DNA of 35,946 nucleotides from Bdellovibrionota bacterium (GCA_963169695.1 CAUJDS010000073.1:1-35946); one strand, 5' to 3'; numbered from the stretch's first letter, positions 1 to 9,253 are shown. Made by a program: numbers and translations. Notes: generated by a model not told the origin, from the sequence alone.

Positions 1-962
1 CTTTTTCGCGGTCTATTTTTAGGTGGGGTCTTCCGCTGCCCTTTGATCTTAGCGATGTGTTCTTTGTTTGGTTTGATGCCCTGATCTATTACCTCACTGC
101 CACGGGTGTCGTGGCCATACTGCGCGATCCCAGCTCGGCAGAAGCACGGGCCTTCGACGAAAAGTGGTCTTCGGTATTTCATATCATCGGCAAAGATATT
201 TCGAGATTTCACTGCGTGTTTTGGCCGGCGATGCTGATGTCCATGGAATTGCCTTTGCCTAAAGGCGTATTTGCTCATGGGTTTGTTCAGCTCAAGGGAG
301 AGAAAATCTCCAAGAGCACCGGCAATATCGTCACGCCAGATGATGTGATCAAGGTCACCGGGCCCGATGCGTTTCGGTATTACTTGCTCGCTGAGAACTC
401 CTTTGCCGGGGACGCGGCATTTTCTTGGGAGTCGTTAATGCTGAAAAACAATGCAGACCTGTCAAACGACTTTGGCAACCTCGTCAATCGCAGCATCAGC
501 ATGACTCGGAAGTATTTTCCGGAGGAGGGCTTATTGCCTCCGAAGAAGCTCACCCATTCTCAGAAAATCGTGGATTCCTTTCAGCGATTGGTGGGTGAGT
601 TGCGAGGCGCCTTAGCGGAAGTGGATCCTTCGGTTTATGCCAAAGCGTGCACCCAGCGGTCGCGCGAGTTGAACCTCTATATAGATGAGACCAAGCCCTG
701 GGCCTTAGCCAAAGATCCTAGCAAGCGTGAGGAGTTGGCGGAGGTGCTTTATACCCTGCTCGAAGGGATTCGTTGGATTGCAACGGGACTGACGCCCATC
801 TTGCCGTTCAATATGCCCAAGGTCTTTCAGCAACTTGAGGTGAAGGCACCCTTAGCGTCGGGCAGTTTGGTGGCTCTGAAGTGGGCAGAGGTGCCGGAGT
901 ACCGACCTGGTGCGCCATCACCTATTTTTGCACGGATTGAGTTGCCTGAAGGCTTGTCGTAA
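1..962 (+). CDS. metG: Methionyl-tRNA synthetase, 3' part (5' end outside window)
   Basis: Class I aminoacyl-tRNA synthetase that charges tRNA-Met in the cytoplasm. The frame is open to the left edge (codons start at base 3), and the residues before the first possible start (GTG 57) already match the family (RWGLPLP, then VFFVWFDALIYYLTA), so the gene continues off the window. The KMSKS-type loop appears as GEKISKSTGN at about 300-330, with FHCVFWPAML and AHGFV upstream of it. An anticodon-binding helical domain follows. The protein ends at ELPEGLS without the extra C-terminal EMAP-like tRNA-binding domain that some MetRS carry. tatA follows after 27 bp. Very sure of identity. Confidence 0.95.
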   Translation, partial: FSRSIFRWGLPLPFDLSDVFFVWFDALIYYLTATGVVAILRDPSSAEARAFDEKWSSVFHIIGKDISRFHCVFWPAMLMSMELPLPKGVFAHGFVQLKGEKISKSTGNIVTPDDVIKVTGPDAFRYYLLAENSFAGDAAFSWESLMLKNNADLSNDFGNLVNRSISMTRKYFPEEGLLPPKKLTHSQKIVDSFQRLVGELRGALAEVDPSVYAKACTQRSRELNLYIDETKPWALAKDPSKREELAEVLYTLLEGIRWIATGLTPILPFNMPKVFQQLEVKAPLASGSLVALKWAEVPEYRPGAPSPIFARIELPEGLS

Positions 963-989
963 CGCCTATCGGCGGCTATAAGCTTGATC

Positions 990-1190
990 ATGTTTGGATT
1001 AAGCTTAGGTCATATCTTAGTACTCTTGGTAGTGGTGTTGCTCTTTGGTTCGAGGCGTCTTCCCGAGTTGGGTGGGGCACTTGGAAAGGCCATGCGAGCA
1101 TTTAAAAAAGGCCTCGAAGAAGGCGACGAACCTAAAATAGAAGACCGCTTAAAAAGCGATTCATTTCGAAAAGACGAAGACAAAAAGTGA
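990..1190 (+). CDS. tatA: Sec-independent translocase subunit TatA
   Basis: Small membrane component of the twin-arginine translocation pore, which exports folded proteins. It has one N-terminal membrane helix (GHILVLLVVVLLFG), the hinge and amphipathic helix typical of the family (RRLPELGGALGKAMRAFKKG), then a charged tail ending in lysines. At 66 residues it is normal for TatA/TatE. An in-frame TTG at 984 would add two residues; ATG 990 is preferred. The ribosome-binding site is weak. It sits between metG and pckA on the same strand, and no tatB or tatC is in the window. Confidence 0.9.
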   Translation: MFGLSLGHILVLLVVVLLFGSRRLPELGGALGKAMRAFKKGLEEGDEPKIEDRLKSDSFRKDEDKK

Positions 1191-1207
1191 AAGGAAAACC
1201 CAACCTC

Positions 1208-2755
1208 ATGCATACACCTACTACATCAGCATCCTCGATTGAAGAAACCCTCCGACGAGGACTTGGTGCACTGACCCTCGATGGTTCTCTCGTGGTCGAA
1301 ACCGGAAAATTTACGGGACGAGCCGTCAAAGAACGGTACGTCGTAAAACGTTCTGAAGTGGAAGGCCAAATCCACTGGGGTGCCGTCAATCAACCGATGG
1401 AAAAAAGCATTGCTGAGAAAGTAGAACAGGGCGTTCGCTCAAAGCTCGAGTCTTCAGAATCCTTTCACTATGAAGGTTATGTTGGGGGATTCCCAATCGC
1501 TGTGACCTCGCTGTCACCTTGGCATATAGCATTTGCGTCCAATATGTTTCGTGCGATTCCAGTCGCGTCTATCGCAAAGAAGCTGCAGTCCGCAAACCTG
1601 CCTTCAAAGAAAATTCAGATCTTTCATGATCCCAATGGAAACTTGGCCGACTACGCTATCGCTGGCTTGCCCCCTGGATTGAGTTCTACTTTGATTCTTT
1701 TGGATCCGGTGAGCCTAACGGTTTGTATTATCGGAACCGCTTATGCAGGCGAAATTAAGAAATCCGCATTTACGCTCAGCAATTTTGTGCTGCCTTCGCT
1801 TGGCATATTGCCAATGCACGCTTCAGCCAACGTTGCCCATGCCGAGAATGCTCAGGGAGAAAGCAGTGTGCTTTTTGGACTTTCAGGAACGGGCAAGACC
1901 ACCCTCTCTGCAAGTCCTGATCGATCCCTTATTGGTGATGATGAGATTGTTTGGACCGAGACCGGTTTGTCGAACCTTGAAGGGGGCTGCTACGCAAAGT
2001 TGATCGACCTCAAGGAAGCCAATGAGCCAGAGATTTTTCGCGCATCGAATCGATTCGGCGCCATTCTAGAAAATGTGGGATTTGATGCCGAGACTCGCAA
2101 GGTGGACTTCTTCGATCGAAGCAAGACTGAAAATACACGCGGCTCCTATCCTTTGGAGGCGCTGGGAGAAGTTTTTCCACAGGATCAAGAAGCCAAGCCT
2201 CCCAAGGCGTTGATCTTTTTGACGGCAGATGCGTTTGGCGCTTTGCCCGCAGTAGCACGCCTCAATGCTTGGCAAGCGCAGTATCACTTTATGTCAGGCT
2301 ACACGGCCAAGGTTGCCGGTACCGAGTTGGGAGTGAAAGAACCCAAGGCCGCTTTTAGTTGCTGCTTTGGCGCACCCTTTATGCCGAGACCTGCTCAGGT
2401 TTATGCGCAAATGCTCGCCGAAAAGGTTGCGGCGACAGGATCTGAAGTTTGGCTCCTCAATACCGGCTGGGTAGGTGGTTACGAAAAAGGGGAGCGATTC
2501 CCGATTGCAGTGAGTCGCAAGCTCCTCTCCGAAATTCAGTCGGGCTCTTTGGGCAAAGCCCCAATGCAGAAGCATCCCGTTTTTGGTTTTGATGTGCCTT
2601 TGAGCTGTGACGGTGTGGAGAGCAAGTGGCTTGCGCTTCCATCGGTAGAAAAAGCGCAGAAACTTGCGGCTTTGTTTCGAGAGAATTTTGAGAAAAGCTT
2701 TTCTGGCGCCGATCCGCGTATTGCTGAACTAGGCGGACCAGTTAGCACTTCTTGA
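1208..2755 (+). CDS. pckA: Phosphoenolpyruvate carboxykinase (ATP)
   Basis: Converts oxaloacetate and ATP to phosphoenolpyruvate, CO2 and ADP, the entry step of gluconeogenesis. Visible motifs are TGKFTGRAVKERYV near the N terminus (the ATP-PEPCK version of the TGRSPKDK motif, here with AVKER in place of SPKDK), LPMHASANV, the kinase P-loop GLSGTGKTT at about residue 224, the metal-binding IGDDE at about 242, and NTRGSYPL at about 308-315. The 515 residues are normal for the ATP-type enzyme. A GTG at 1187 overlapping the tatA stop would give seven more residues, but ATG 1208 with AAAGGA upstream is the better start. It is probably co-transcribed with tatA and meets a convergent gene 35 bp after its stop. 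Confidence 0.95.
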   Translation: MHTPTTSASSIEETLRRGLGALTLDGSLVVETGKFTGRAVKERYVVKRSEVEGQIHWGAVNQPMEKSIAEKVEQGVRSKLESSESFHYEGYVGGFPIAVTSLSPWHIAFASNMFRAIPVASIAKKLQSANLPSKKIQIFHDPNGNLADYAIAGLPPGLSSTLILLDPVSLTVCIIGTAYAGEIKKSAFTLSNFVLPSLGILPMHASANVAHAENAQGESSVLFGLSGTGKTTLSASPDRSLIGDDEIVWTETGLSNLEGGCYAKLIDLKEANEPEIFRASNRFGAILENVGFDAETRKVDFFDRSKTENTRGSYPLEALGEVFPQDQEAKPPKALIFLTADAFGALPAVARLNAWQAQYHFMSGYTAKVAGTELGVKEPKAAFSCCFGAPFMPRPAQVYAQMLAEKVAATGSEVWLLNTGWVGGYEKGERFPIAVSRKLLSEIQSGSLGKAPMQKHPVFGFDVPLSCDGVESKWLALPSVEKAQKLAALFRENFEKSFSGADPRIAELGGPVSTS

Positions 2756-2790
2756 TAAGTTGGTTTTTCGTACAGTACGATTGTCTATTT

Positions 2791-3858
2791 CTATGGAGAG
2801 GGTCTGAAGCGAATACCGTAGTCTCTGCTGAGGCGTTGATCGGCGTAACCTACCCCCACAAGTAGGACGGTTCTCGGTTTTGTGACCACTGGAACCTCGT
2901 GGATCAATGGACGTTGGGCGTTACTTAGGTAAGAGATTTGCCGCCCAGGAAATACGAGGCATGCCCCTTCTGGCAACATCCAGACAGGCTTGTTCGAACT
3001 GAATGAACGCCGTATATACTTCTGCGCAATGTATTTCCATGAATCAAAGGGAGTCGTTGCTATCTCGGGCCATTTTCCTAAAGGCATGACAGCATAATTG
3101 TTCCACAGTAAGTTTTTCCAATCAAAAGTCCAGGAACCTCGGCCCTCCTGGAACCAGGTGGTGTCTCCTTCCAGTCCGAGCGAAGCGGTGAAAAGGCCAT
3201 TGTCGACATGGCCCGGTCGTGTGGGAAAGCGATTGGGATACTGGTTGGGCGGAGCGTTTAGGACACTGACGTCTTTGCTGAAAGTGGGCGGAGAACTAGG
3301 ATATTCAAAGCGAATAGCAGCGAACAGGAGTACGGCGCGAGACCTATGTGCTTGCGGTACGGCTTGCAAAATTGTACCCAAATTAGCTTCAACAAGCTCC
3401 TTCAGGCTATTCGCCCCGGGCAAATTTCTTAGTTTTAGAAATTTTTGGAGAGCCCTAAATCCGTAGTCATGAAGCCCTGCTAGGTTTTGAAGGTCAGTGC
3501 TTTCTCGAAAAGGTTCGTTCACCGAGGGAGGGCGACTCGAAGCTTCAAACAGGACAAGTTCGTAACTGGGTCGATCTGGATTCTTGATAAGGGGCAAGTT
3601 CATTGTAGGATTCGCAGCAAGGTTCTCGGTGTTTGCTGTCAAAGCTTCGTGTACAGTCCGACCCCAGCCTGGTGGGAGGTCGAGTTTTGGCTTAAATGCT
3701 ACAAATCCTAATTTGGGATTGAGTAGATCCTTAGCTTGCAGGGTATCAGGCAGTTCTACTTGCCATACCTTCGCACAGAGATCCGAAGATCTTGCTATCG
3801 ATGACCCAATGAGTAGGCTGGCTAGCATCCCAATGACAAAAATCGGTATTTGTCCCAT
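2791..3858 (-). CDS. Exported protein of unknown function
   Basis: A 355-residue protein with a clear Sec signal peptide (short polar start, hydrophobic core IFVIGMLASLLIG, likely cleavage after SSIARS). The mature part is soluble-looking, rich in Pro, Trp and aromatic residues, with no repeats or membrane helices. It has a Cys soon after the signal (SSDLCAKVW) and a second in EGACLVFPG near the C terminus. I do not recognise a family or a catalytic motif. It lies alone between convergent pckA and the motB 3' end on the same strand. Likely periplasmic or outer-surface; function unknown. Confidence 0.7.
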   Translation of the reverse strand: MGQIPIFVIGMLASLLIGSSIARSSDLCAKVWQVELPDTLQAKDLLNPKLGFVAFKPKLDLPPGWGRTVHEALTANTENLAANPTMNLPLIKNPDRPSYELVLFEASSRPPSVNEPFRESTDLQNLAGLHDYGFRALQKFLKLRNLPGANSLKELVEANLGTILQAVPQAHRSRAVLLFAAIRFEYPSSPPTFSKDVSVLNAPPNQYPNRFPTRPGHVDNGLFTASLGLEGDTTWFQEGRGSWTFDWKNLLWNNYAVMPLGKWPEIATTPFDSWKYIAQKYIRRSFSSNKPVWMLPEGACLVFPGRQISYLSNAQRPLIHEVPVVTKPRTVLLVGVGYADQRLSRDYGIRFRPSP

Positions 3859-3961
3859 AGATTGGCCGGATGGTAGGGTAGATGGCGCGACAAGTCAAAT
3901 TCCTTTTAATTTATAAGCATCCAATATTTATATTTTCGAATGAGTCCTCATTAGCCTCAGC

Positions 3962-4729
3962 TTAGCGCGTAAGGGTCAGTTCAATGACTTTGCGTTGGTC
4001 AAGGTCTTTGGGTTCATCGAGTCCCACACTGCCAGGTTTGACACGATCAACGACGGGGCTGATTCGCTCTTGGTCCATGTACTTGTTTTTGACTAGGTAC
4101 TTCATCAGCGACACTGTGCGAGCCACTGTGAATTCGTAGTCATCTGGATTGGCCTCATCGGTCCCAGCAAATCCTCGCATCACTACTTTGCCTTCAAAGC
4201 GTCGAAGCCATTGTCCTACCTTCTTGAGGTAATCTTCGGCATCGGGCTTGATATGATCCGAGCCGAGGACAAAAATGCCTGCTTCAGGGATGGTGAATCG
4301 CAGGTGCTCGAGTTGTACTTCGCGAGGAGGAAGGTTGTCGTTAAGCAGTCCCTTTGCCATGGCATTGAGGTCATCGCTATGGCCTTGCTCTTCGTTTCTC
4401 CTTCGCTCGGGGCGCTGAACCATGTCTTCAGAAACCATTCCATCTAATCCGCGGTTGAGTGACTCACCAATTCCGGTTCGGTCACCCAATGGCATTTGTT
4501 TTTCTTCTGCCATATCAGGACGCATGGCTGATGCGGGGTTGTTGAAGTACGCGGCAACAGCAGCTTTGATTTCTTCGTCGGATCCCAAGAGCCACATCAC
4601 CATGAAGAACGCCATCATGGCTGTCACAAAGTCAGCATAGGCCACTTTCCATGCACCGCCGTGAGCGCCGGCATGTCCGCCGATAATTTTTTTGACGATG
4701 ATGACGGGTTTTTTCTTATCATCCGCCAT
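3962..4729 (-). CDS. motB: Flagellar stator protein MotB
   Basis: Stator subunit that anchors the flagellar motor to peptidoglycan and carries the proton-binding aspartate. The single N-terminal membrane helix contains YADFVTAMMAFFMVMWL, with the essential Asp at residue 33. A linker follows, and a C-terminal OmpA-like peptidoglycan-binding domain covers about residues 140-255 (LRFTIPEAGIF, then GFAGTDEAN and the VARTVSLMKYL helix). The basic start MADDKKKPVIIVKK is typical. The gene starts 3 bp after the motA stop, so the two are translated from one mRNA. Length of 255 residues is slightly short but normal. Confidence 0.93.
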   Translation of the reverse strand: MADDKKKPVIIVKKIIGGHAGAHGGAWKVAYADFVTAMMAFFMVMWLLGSDEEIKAAVAAYFNNPASAMRPDMAEEKQMPLGDRTGIGESLNRGLDGMVSEDMVQRPERRRNEEQGHSDDLNAMAKGLLNDNLPPREVQLEHLRFTIPEAGIFVLGSDHIKPDAEDYLKKVGQWLRRFEGKVVMRGFAGTDEANPDDYEFTVARTVSLMKYLVKNKYMDQERISPVVDRVKPGSVGLDEPKDLDQRKVIELTLTR

Positions 4730-4732
4730 GGG

Positions 4733-5587
4733 TTACTTCTTTAGATTCGAAGTTAGTTCGTCGACTTCTTTGAAGCTCGGACGAATGTGTGGAGGAACGG
4801 ATCGTCGCGAAAATTCCACGCAAACTTTTGGCGAACAATCTTTAGCAAATGCCAAAAGGCCAACTTTGATGACCTCGAGAAATTTTCCTTCGCTCCCGAT
4901 ATTGCCGTTGATCTTGGCGGCAAGAGGTTGAACTAAACCGTAACAAACCAAAATTCCGAGAAATGTTCCTACGAGTGCGGCAGCAACGGAGTGACCGATG
5001 ACTTCTTTACCTTCGGTCAACTTACCCATGGTGGTCACAACCCCCAAAACGGCGGCAACGATTCCTAGACCAGGCATCGCGTCTGAGACTCGACTGACGG
5101 TTTCTGCGGCTTGATGTTCAATGGCGTGGCCAGCGGCCATATCTTTATCCATCAGCTCCTCAAGGTCAAAAGGGCTCATCGGAGAACTGATCTGTACTTT
5201 GAGGGTGTCGCAAAGAAATTCCACGGCATGGTGATTGTGCAGAATTTCGGGATACTTCTTAAAGATATCGCTGCCTTCAGGGTTTTCGATATGGGGCTCA
5301 AGGGCGAGCAGGTTGCCTTTGGCGGTCTTAGTGAGTTCGTAGATAAGTAGAAGAAGCTGCTGATAGCGATCTTTGGTTGGTTCCTTGCCCTTCAGTACGG
5401 TGAGTATTTGGTGGATCACTTCTTTGATAAGGGCTGGAGGCGAAGAAATGACAAGGTGCCCAATGGCTGCACCAAAGATGATGACCATTTCGGAAGGCTG
5501 CCATAGGACAAGGAGGTTTCCCCCGTGAGCGGCAAATGCCCCAAAGACGCAGGCAAAAACAACAATGGCGCCGATAATTGCATTCAT
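4733..5587 (-). CDS. motA: Flagellar stator protein MotA
   Basis: Membrane stator subunit that, with MotB, couples ion flow to flagellar rotation. The 284 residues show the four-helix MotA layout: two helices in the first 55 residues (MNAIIGAIVVFACVFGAFAA), a long cytoplasmic loop with the charged patch that contacts FliG, and the last two helices containing DAMPGLGIVAAVLGVVTTMG, which holds the conserved Pro, and GTFLGILVCYGLVQPLA, with the second conserved Pro. The FVTAMM context of the partner MotB suggests a proton motor of the E. coli type. It is the first gene of a two-gene operon; the 128 bp upstream should hold its promoter. Confidence 0.93.
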   Translation of the reverse strand: MNAIIGAIVVFACVFGAFAAHGGNLLVLWQPSEMVIIFGAAIGHLVISSPPALIKEVIHQILTVLKGKEPTKDRYQQLLLLIYELTKTAKGNLLALEPHIENPEGSDIFKKYPEILHNHHAVEFLCDTLKVQISSPMSPFDLEELMDKDMAAGHAIEHQAAETVSRVSDAMPGLGIVAAVLGVVTTMGKLTEGKEVIGHSVAAALVGTFLGILVCYGLVQPLAAKINGNIGSEGKFLEVIKVGLLAFAKDCSPKVCVEFSRRSVPPHIRPSFKEVDELTSNLKK

Positions 5588-5716
5588 AGGCTTCTATGAC
5601 TCTCCGAGCAGCCTATCGTCAAAATCTTGATTCTACTTAAGCACTAAGTTTAATTCCTTAAGCAAGTCACTCATTTAACTCTCGTTGTTTGCCGAAAAGT
5701 GCACCGGAGTGGTGTG

Positions 5717-7090
5717 GTGGCTTTAAATAGGGTGAGTATAATCTTTGGGCTTTTCTGGGTAGCGATGGCGCTGCTGGGAGATAGCTTTGCCTGGAGTGCG
5801 GGAGTGTCGCCCGAGGTTCAAAGCCGATGGATTACTCCGCTTGGTCGCCCGGTTCAGCTTTCTTGGAAGGTTCAGAGCGCATGGATCTGGAAGAATTATA
5901 GTTACGGCAATCAATCCATTAAGCGACCAGTGCTAAGGACCTGGATTGAGCTACCAGAAAACTTGGTCCTTCGTTCCGCCAAAACAGACGATGGAACCGT
6001 CACAAAAGAAGTCGAGGATCCACCGAGTGGACCTTCCGATCGCTGGATCGCAATCGATAGCATCAAAAGTTCCGTCAGTGTGATGTTGATTCTAGAAAGT
6101 CCGAAGAAGACACTAGAGATCGGGCTCCTTCTTACAGACAACACCAGGCGGCCCATTTTTCTAGTGGATGATTCTTGCGTCGATACGGGCGTTCGATTTC
6201 AAAAACTCAAAGACAAGGGCTTAACTGGCGGAACGGTCTTAGGTGTGTCTTGCTACTACGACCCAAATGGTCAGACGGGAATTTACTTTTTTTCTCGAGA
6301 TTCTTCCGAAATCAAACTTACTTTGCCCAAGGAACAACTCGGGTCTGGATGGGTTCGCGGGCGAATGAGTGAACCAAAAAATTCCACCAAAGGCCACGAC
6401 CATGTTGTGAAAATAAGCCAAGGTGACGCCTCGAGCTACTATTCCATTCGTTCAGAACAACGAGCATGGTCGCGCTGGCGCTTTTTCTTTGGTTTGGGTC
6501 CGACCTACTTCAGTTACAAGGATTATCAAGTTCCCAATGTAACGCTTTCTGCTATCGCACTGACTGCCAAAGGGGGAGTGAATTATCGTTTGGGTAAGCG
6601 TTGGGATTTAGGGTTTAGTGCCTTTGGTACGGTACTCAATTTTTCTTCGTCTATTGAACCTGCGGAGTATCCGGTGGCTCGGTTTCTGGGGGCAAATCTG
6701 CGCGTAGGCTTTTCTATTCTAAACGGAAAGAAATTTTCTTTGAAGCTCTCGCCGGGACTTTATTACTGGGGAATGATTGTGCCTCAGAGTGCCTACGGCA
6801 TCATTTATATGGCTGGGCCTCAGATCTTCTTATCCAGTACCTTTGCTATCGCGCCGGACCGCAAGATGTCTGCCTACCTCAAATTTGCCCCCATCGCCGC
6901 GGGCCTTACCAGCCTAACCCTAGGCAGCCGCGAAATTGCCGTAGGCCTGGGTTATCCCCTGAATTCCGCCCGCGCCAAGGTCCAGTGGGCCCTTACCCTC
7001 GACCTATCCCAATTGAGCATCTCGGAGAACACTTCTCCCACCAAACCTTCGCTTTTCACTGTGTCATTGGGCACCCAGCTAGCATTCTAA
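5717..7090 (+). CDS. Exported protein with barrel-like C-terminal half
   Basis: A protein of about 457 residues with a signal peptide (VSIIFGLFWVAMALLG, cleavage near SFAWSAG). The N-terminal half is a beta-rich soluble region with two Cys (DDSCVDTG and GVSCYYD). From about residue 255 the sequence alternates polar and hydrophobic residues with aromatics (FFFGLGPTYFSY, YRLGKRWDLGFSAFGT, LSPGLYYWGMIV) and ends LGTQLAF with a terminal Phe, as in outer-membrane beta-barrels. Start is uncertain: GTG codons at 5699, 5714, 5717 and 5732 are all in frame; 5717 has GGAG upstream at about 7 bp. No named family recognised. Confidence 0.65.
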   Translation: MALNRVSIIFGLFWVAMALLGDSFAWSAGVSPEVQSRWITPLGRPVQLSWKVQSAWIWKNYSYGNQSIKRPVLRTWIELPENLVLRSAKTDDGTVTKEVEDPPSGPSDRWIAIDSIKSSVSVMLILESPKKTLEIGLLLTDNTRRPIFLVDDSCVDTGVRFQKLKDKGLTGGTVLGVSCYYDPNGQTGIYFFSRDSSEIKLTLPKEQLGSGWVRGRMSEPKNSTKGHDHVVKISQGDASSYYSIRSEQRAWSRWRFFFGLGPTYFSYKDYQVPNVTLSAIALTAKGGVNYRLGKRWDLGFSAFGTVLNFSSSIEPAEYPVARFLGANLRVGFSILNGKKFSLKLSPGLYYWGMIVPQSAYGIIYMAGPQIFLSSTFAIAPDRKMSAYLKFAPIAAGLTSLTLGSREIAVGLGYPLNSARAKVQWALTLDLSQLSISENTSPTKPSLFTVSLGTQLAF

Positions 7091-7198
7091 ACAAAAACGC
7101 TTGCCTAAAATAATGCATCAAGTCATAATATTCTTAAGCGCAAAATTCGGGTTTTTTGGGTGATCAAAGATGTACGTAGGATGGAAATCACAAGAATC

Positions 7199-7873
7199 AT
7201 GAAAATTCATTTCAATTGGAAGCTCGTTCTCCTAGGTTTGGCCCCGCTCGCAGCTTGCGACTCGGGTCTTGTTGGCAGCTATCGAAACTCAATTCCGATC
7301 TTTGAATCTGTGGATCAAGAATATGCCCCGGACGTCGATGCCCCGGCTGTGATGATTGCTGAGGAGGCTGGCGCGCCAGATGATGACTTCAATCAATTTG
7401 TAAAACTTCTAACGGATGATAGCCTTACCGTGGACAGCAGAGCGGGCGATGAGCTAGTAGCTTCGCTACAAACCCAACTTGATTCCGTGGAAGACAATGG
7501 GGAAGTGAGAACGATTAGCTTTACCTATCCCGGAAATGGCCAGACACTCGTCATAAATGACGCTTTGAATAATTTCGACTTAGGAGAATCAAAAAAAATC
7601 TCTAAGTCTGAAGCGATAAGTCAGTTTTGGAAGGTGCTATTGAGCGAATTCCTCAGTCCTGAGCTAAAACGAGGCGCTGCAATTCAGCTGGCGCTGTCTC
7701 AGTATCCTTCCAAAGACGAGACCTCGGTCCATCATGAAAGTAAATTCGAATTTAATGATGAACGAGGGGTAAATGTATCAATCCAACTGAACTCCTACGG
7801 AGTTCAGTTGAAGGTTTCGACGCGGCTTAGTAAGAAGGCGGCTGGATTCGAAGACAACAACAGCCTTGAATAA
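7199..7873 (+). CDS. Lipoprotein of unknown function
   Basis: A 224-residue protein with a type II signal peptide: KIHFNWK, hydrophobic core LVLLGLAPL, then the lipobox LAAC with Cys as the first mature residue. The residues after Cys are DSG; in the enterobacterial rule Asp at +2 favours the inner membrane, but that rule is not reliable here. The rest is acidic, with no recognisable domain, and contains two low-complexity acidic stretches. In-frame starts at 7160 (GTG) and 7181 (ATG) exist; 7199 gives the classic signal length. Function unknown. Confidence 0.7.
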   Translation: MKIHFNWKLVLLGLAPLAACDSGLVGSYRNSIPIFESVDQEYAPDVDAPAVMIAEEAGAPDDDFNQFVKLLTDDSLTVDSRAGDELVASLQTQLDSVEDNGEVRTISFTYPGNGQTLVINDALNNFDLGESKKISKSEAISQFWKVLLSEFLSPELKRGAAIQLALSQYPSKDETSVHHESKFEFNDERGVNVSIQLNSYGVQLKVSTRLSKKAAGFEDNNSLE

Positions 7874-7929
7874 GTGACAGCTCGTCATTCATCGGATAAA
7901 CTTTCTCTAGTACTGATGAGGGACGTAAT

Positions 7930-8748
7930 ATGCGAACAAGGCCATGGCCAATCGTTATTTTGGCGATACTTTATTTCTTTGCGCCATTTCCAAACTTTCT
8001 AATATCGGCTCACTTGTCTGGAGTGGGGTTGAGAGCTTACTTCCATGGTTTTCAAAACTGGTGGGATCTACTTTCTTCACTCTTGTTGTTTCCGCTGGCA
8101 GGGATTGCGATTTTCAAGGTGAGGCGTTGGAGCTATCCGGTATTCGTGGGAGTCATGGCCTGGGGATTCTGGGTAAGTGCTGAGTCCTTTATGCATTACC
8201 GTCAGATTTTTCCAATATTCTTATTTACGTTGGTCTACTTGGTTAACCTGGCGGTGGTGGGCTACTTCTTGATTCCCGCTGTTCGAGAAGTGTATTTCAA
8301 CGCTCGTTTGCGCTGGTGGGAGAGTCACCCGCGTTATGAGGTCGATGCAAGTGCCACGCTTCGAGTGGATGGAAAAGAAATTCAAGGAAAAATTCGTAAC
8401 ATCTCCGTAGGGGGGATCTTCTTGGAAGCGAATCAATCGCTCGAAGTCCCCAAGGACGTGGAAGTCAAATTTGACGTTCATCGCTACTCCTTTGACCTGT
8501 CTGGAAAGCTGCTCTACATCAATCCGCAGATGAGTCAGGGGTATGGCGTACAATTTACGGATCTCAAATTTTCTCAAAAACGTGATTTAAAGCGCATGGT
8601 CAAAGAACTCGACAAAGCCGGTGTGCGTCGTCGACCAGAGGTGCAGGACTGGAAAGAGAACTTCCAGGCTTGGGCCAAGCAAGCCTTCACGTCAGGGAAG
8701 GGGATTGTTCCTGAAATCCCAGAGAACCTTCGCCGCAAGAAAGGGTAG
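7930..8748 (+). CDS. Membrane-anchored PilZ-domain protein
   Basis: A 272-residue protein with about four membrane helices in residues 1-115 and a cytoplasmic PilZ-like domain in about 125-220. PilZ domains bind cyclic di-GMP through an RxxxR motif and a (D/N)xSxxG motif. Here the second motif is clear (NISVGG, 157-162), but the first reads E-S-H-P-R (131-135), with Glu where the first Arg should be, so nucleotide binding is doubtful. A basic tail rich in Lys and Arg follows. GAGGG lies upstream of the ATG. Its last 62 bp overlap the 3' end of epmC on the other strand. Confidence 0.8.
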   Translation: MRTRPWPIVILAILYFFAPFPNFLISAHLSGVGLRAYFHGFQNWWDLLSSLLLFPLAGIAIFKVRRWSYPVFVGVMAWGFWVSAESFMHYRQIFPIFLFTLVYLVNLAVVGYFLIPAVREVYFNARLRWWESHPRYEVDASATLRVDGKEIQGKIRNISVGGIFLEANQSLEVPKDVEVKFDVHRYSFDLSGKLLYINPQMSQGYGVQFTDLKFSQKRDLKRMVKELDKAGVRRRPEVQDWKENFQAWAKQAFTSGKGIVPEIPENLRRKKG

Positions 8749-9253
8749 CAGGATTGACAAGAGTGCTTTGGGCCCATTCCTCTACAATGCAAAGCAACTC
8801 CTTGGCTTGCGTGGGTAGTCCCTCATTGCGATATTGAATAGCTTTGGCTTCTACCTTCGCTCGAAAGTCCTCGACATCACCTGCTTCGCCAGCAAGGTTA
8901 TCGCAGCTTACGTCGAAGCTAACTCGAGCACCTTCTGAAAAAATCCGTTCGATCGCCTGGGGTTTGACTTCTACTTCAAAGAATCGCTTTTGTTCTTCGG
9001 CATTTCTACCATCGGGCCGATACCAGTAGCCATAATCCATCTTGGCTCTGCGTTCTTCTCCGCTTAGGCTCCAATGTGCCAATTCATGAAGTGCGCTCTG
9101 AAACGAGTCCAACGTGAAACGAATCTGGGCAAAGGCTCCTTCAGAAGCAGGAAGGTAGAGCGGCTCTGCAAATCCTCCCAGGATCGTGGTGCGGTAGGAT
9201 CTTAAAACGCGGTCATTGATCTGTTCGAGAAGTGCTCTTTGGATTTCAAGCAT
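8687..9253 (-). CDS. epmC: Elongation factor P hydroxylase (EpmC/YfcM family)
   Basis: EpmC hydroxylates the modified lysine of translation factor EF-P, the last step after EpmB and EpmA. The family signature is plain: HELAHW with GEERR at residues 56-69 (metal-binding His pair), YGYWYRPDGR at 74-83, EVKPQAIE at 95-102 and the SCDNLAGE segment. Length 188 residues matches the E. coli protein (about 180). Its gene starts 12 bp downstream of the monooxygenase stop, so the two may share a transcript. Neither efp, epmA nor epmB is in the window. The C-terminal 20 codons overlap the convergent PilZ gene. Confidence 0.88.
   Translation of the reverse strand: MLEIQRALLEQINDRVLRSYRTTILGGFAEPLYLPASEGAFAQIRFTLDSFQSALHELAHWSLSGEERRAKMDYGYWYRPDGRNAEEQKRFFEVEVKPQAIERIFSEGARVSFDVSCDNLAGEAGDVEDFRAKVEAKAIQYRNEGLPTQAKELLCIVEEWAQSTLVNPATLSCGEGSLGFQEQSPSLT

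Noticed and set aside
2756-2790. Terminator between pckA and the convergent gene (TCGTACAGTACGA)
   Set aside because: The stem is only 5 bp with no T-run behind it.
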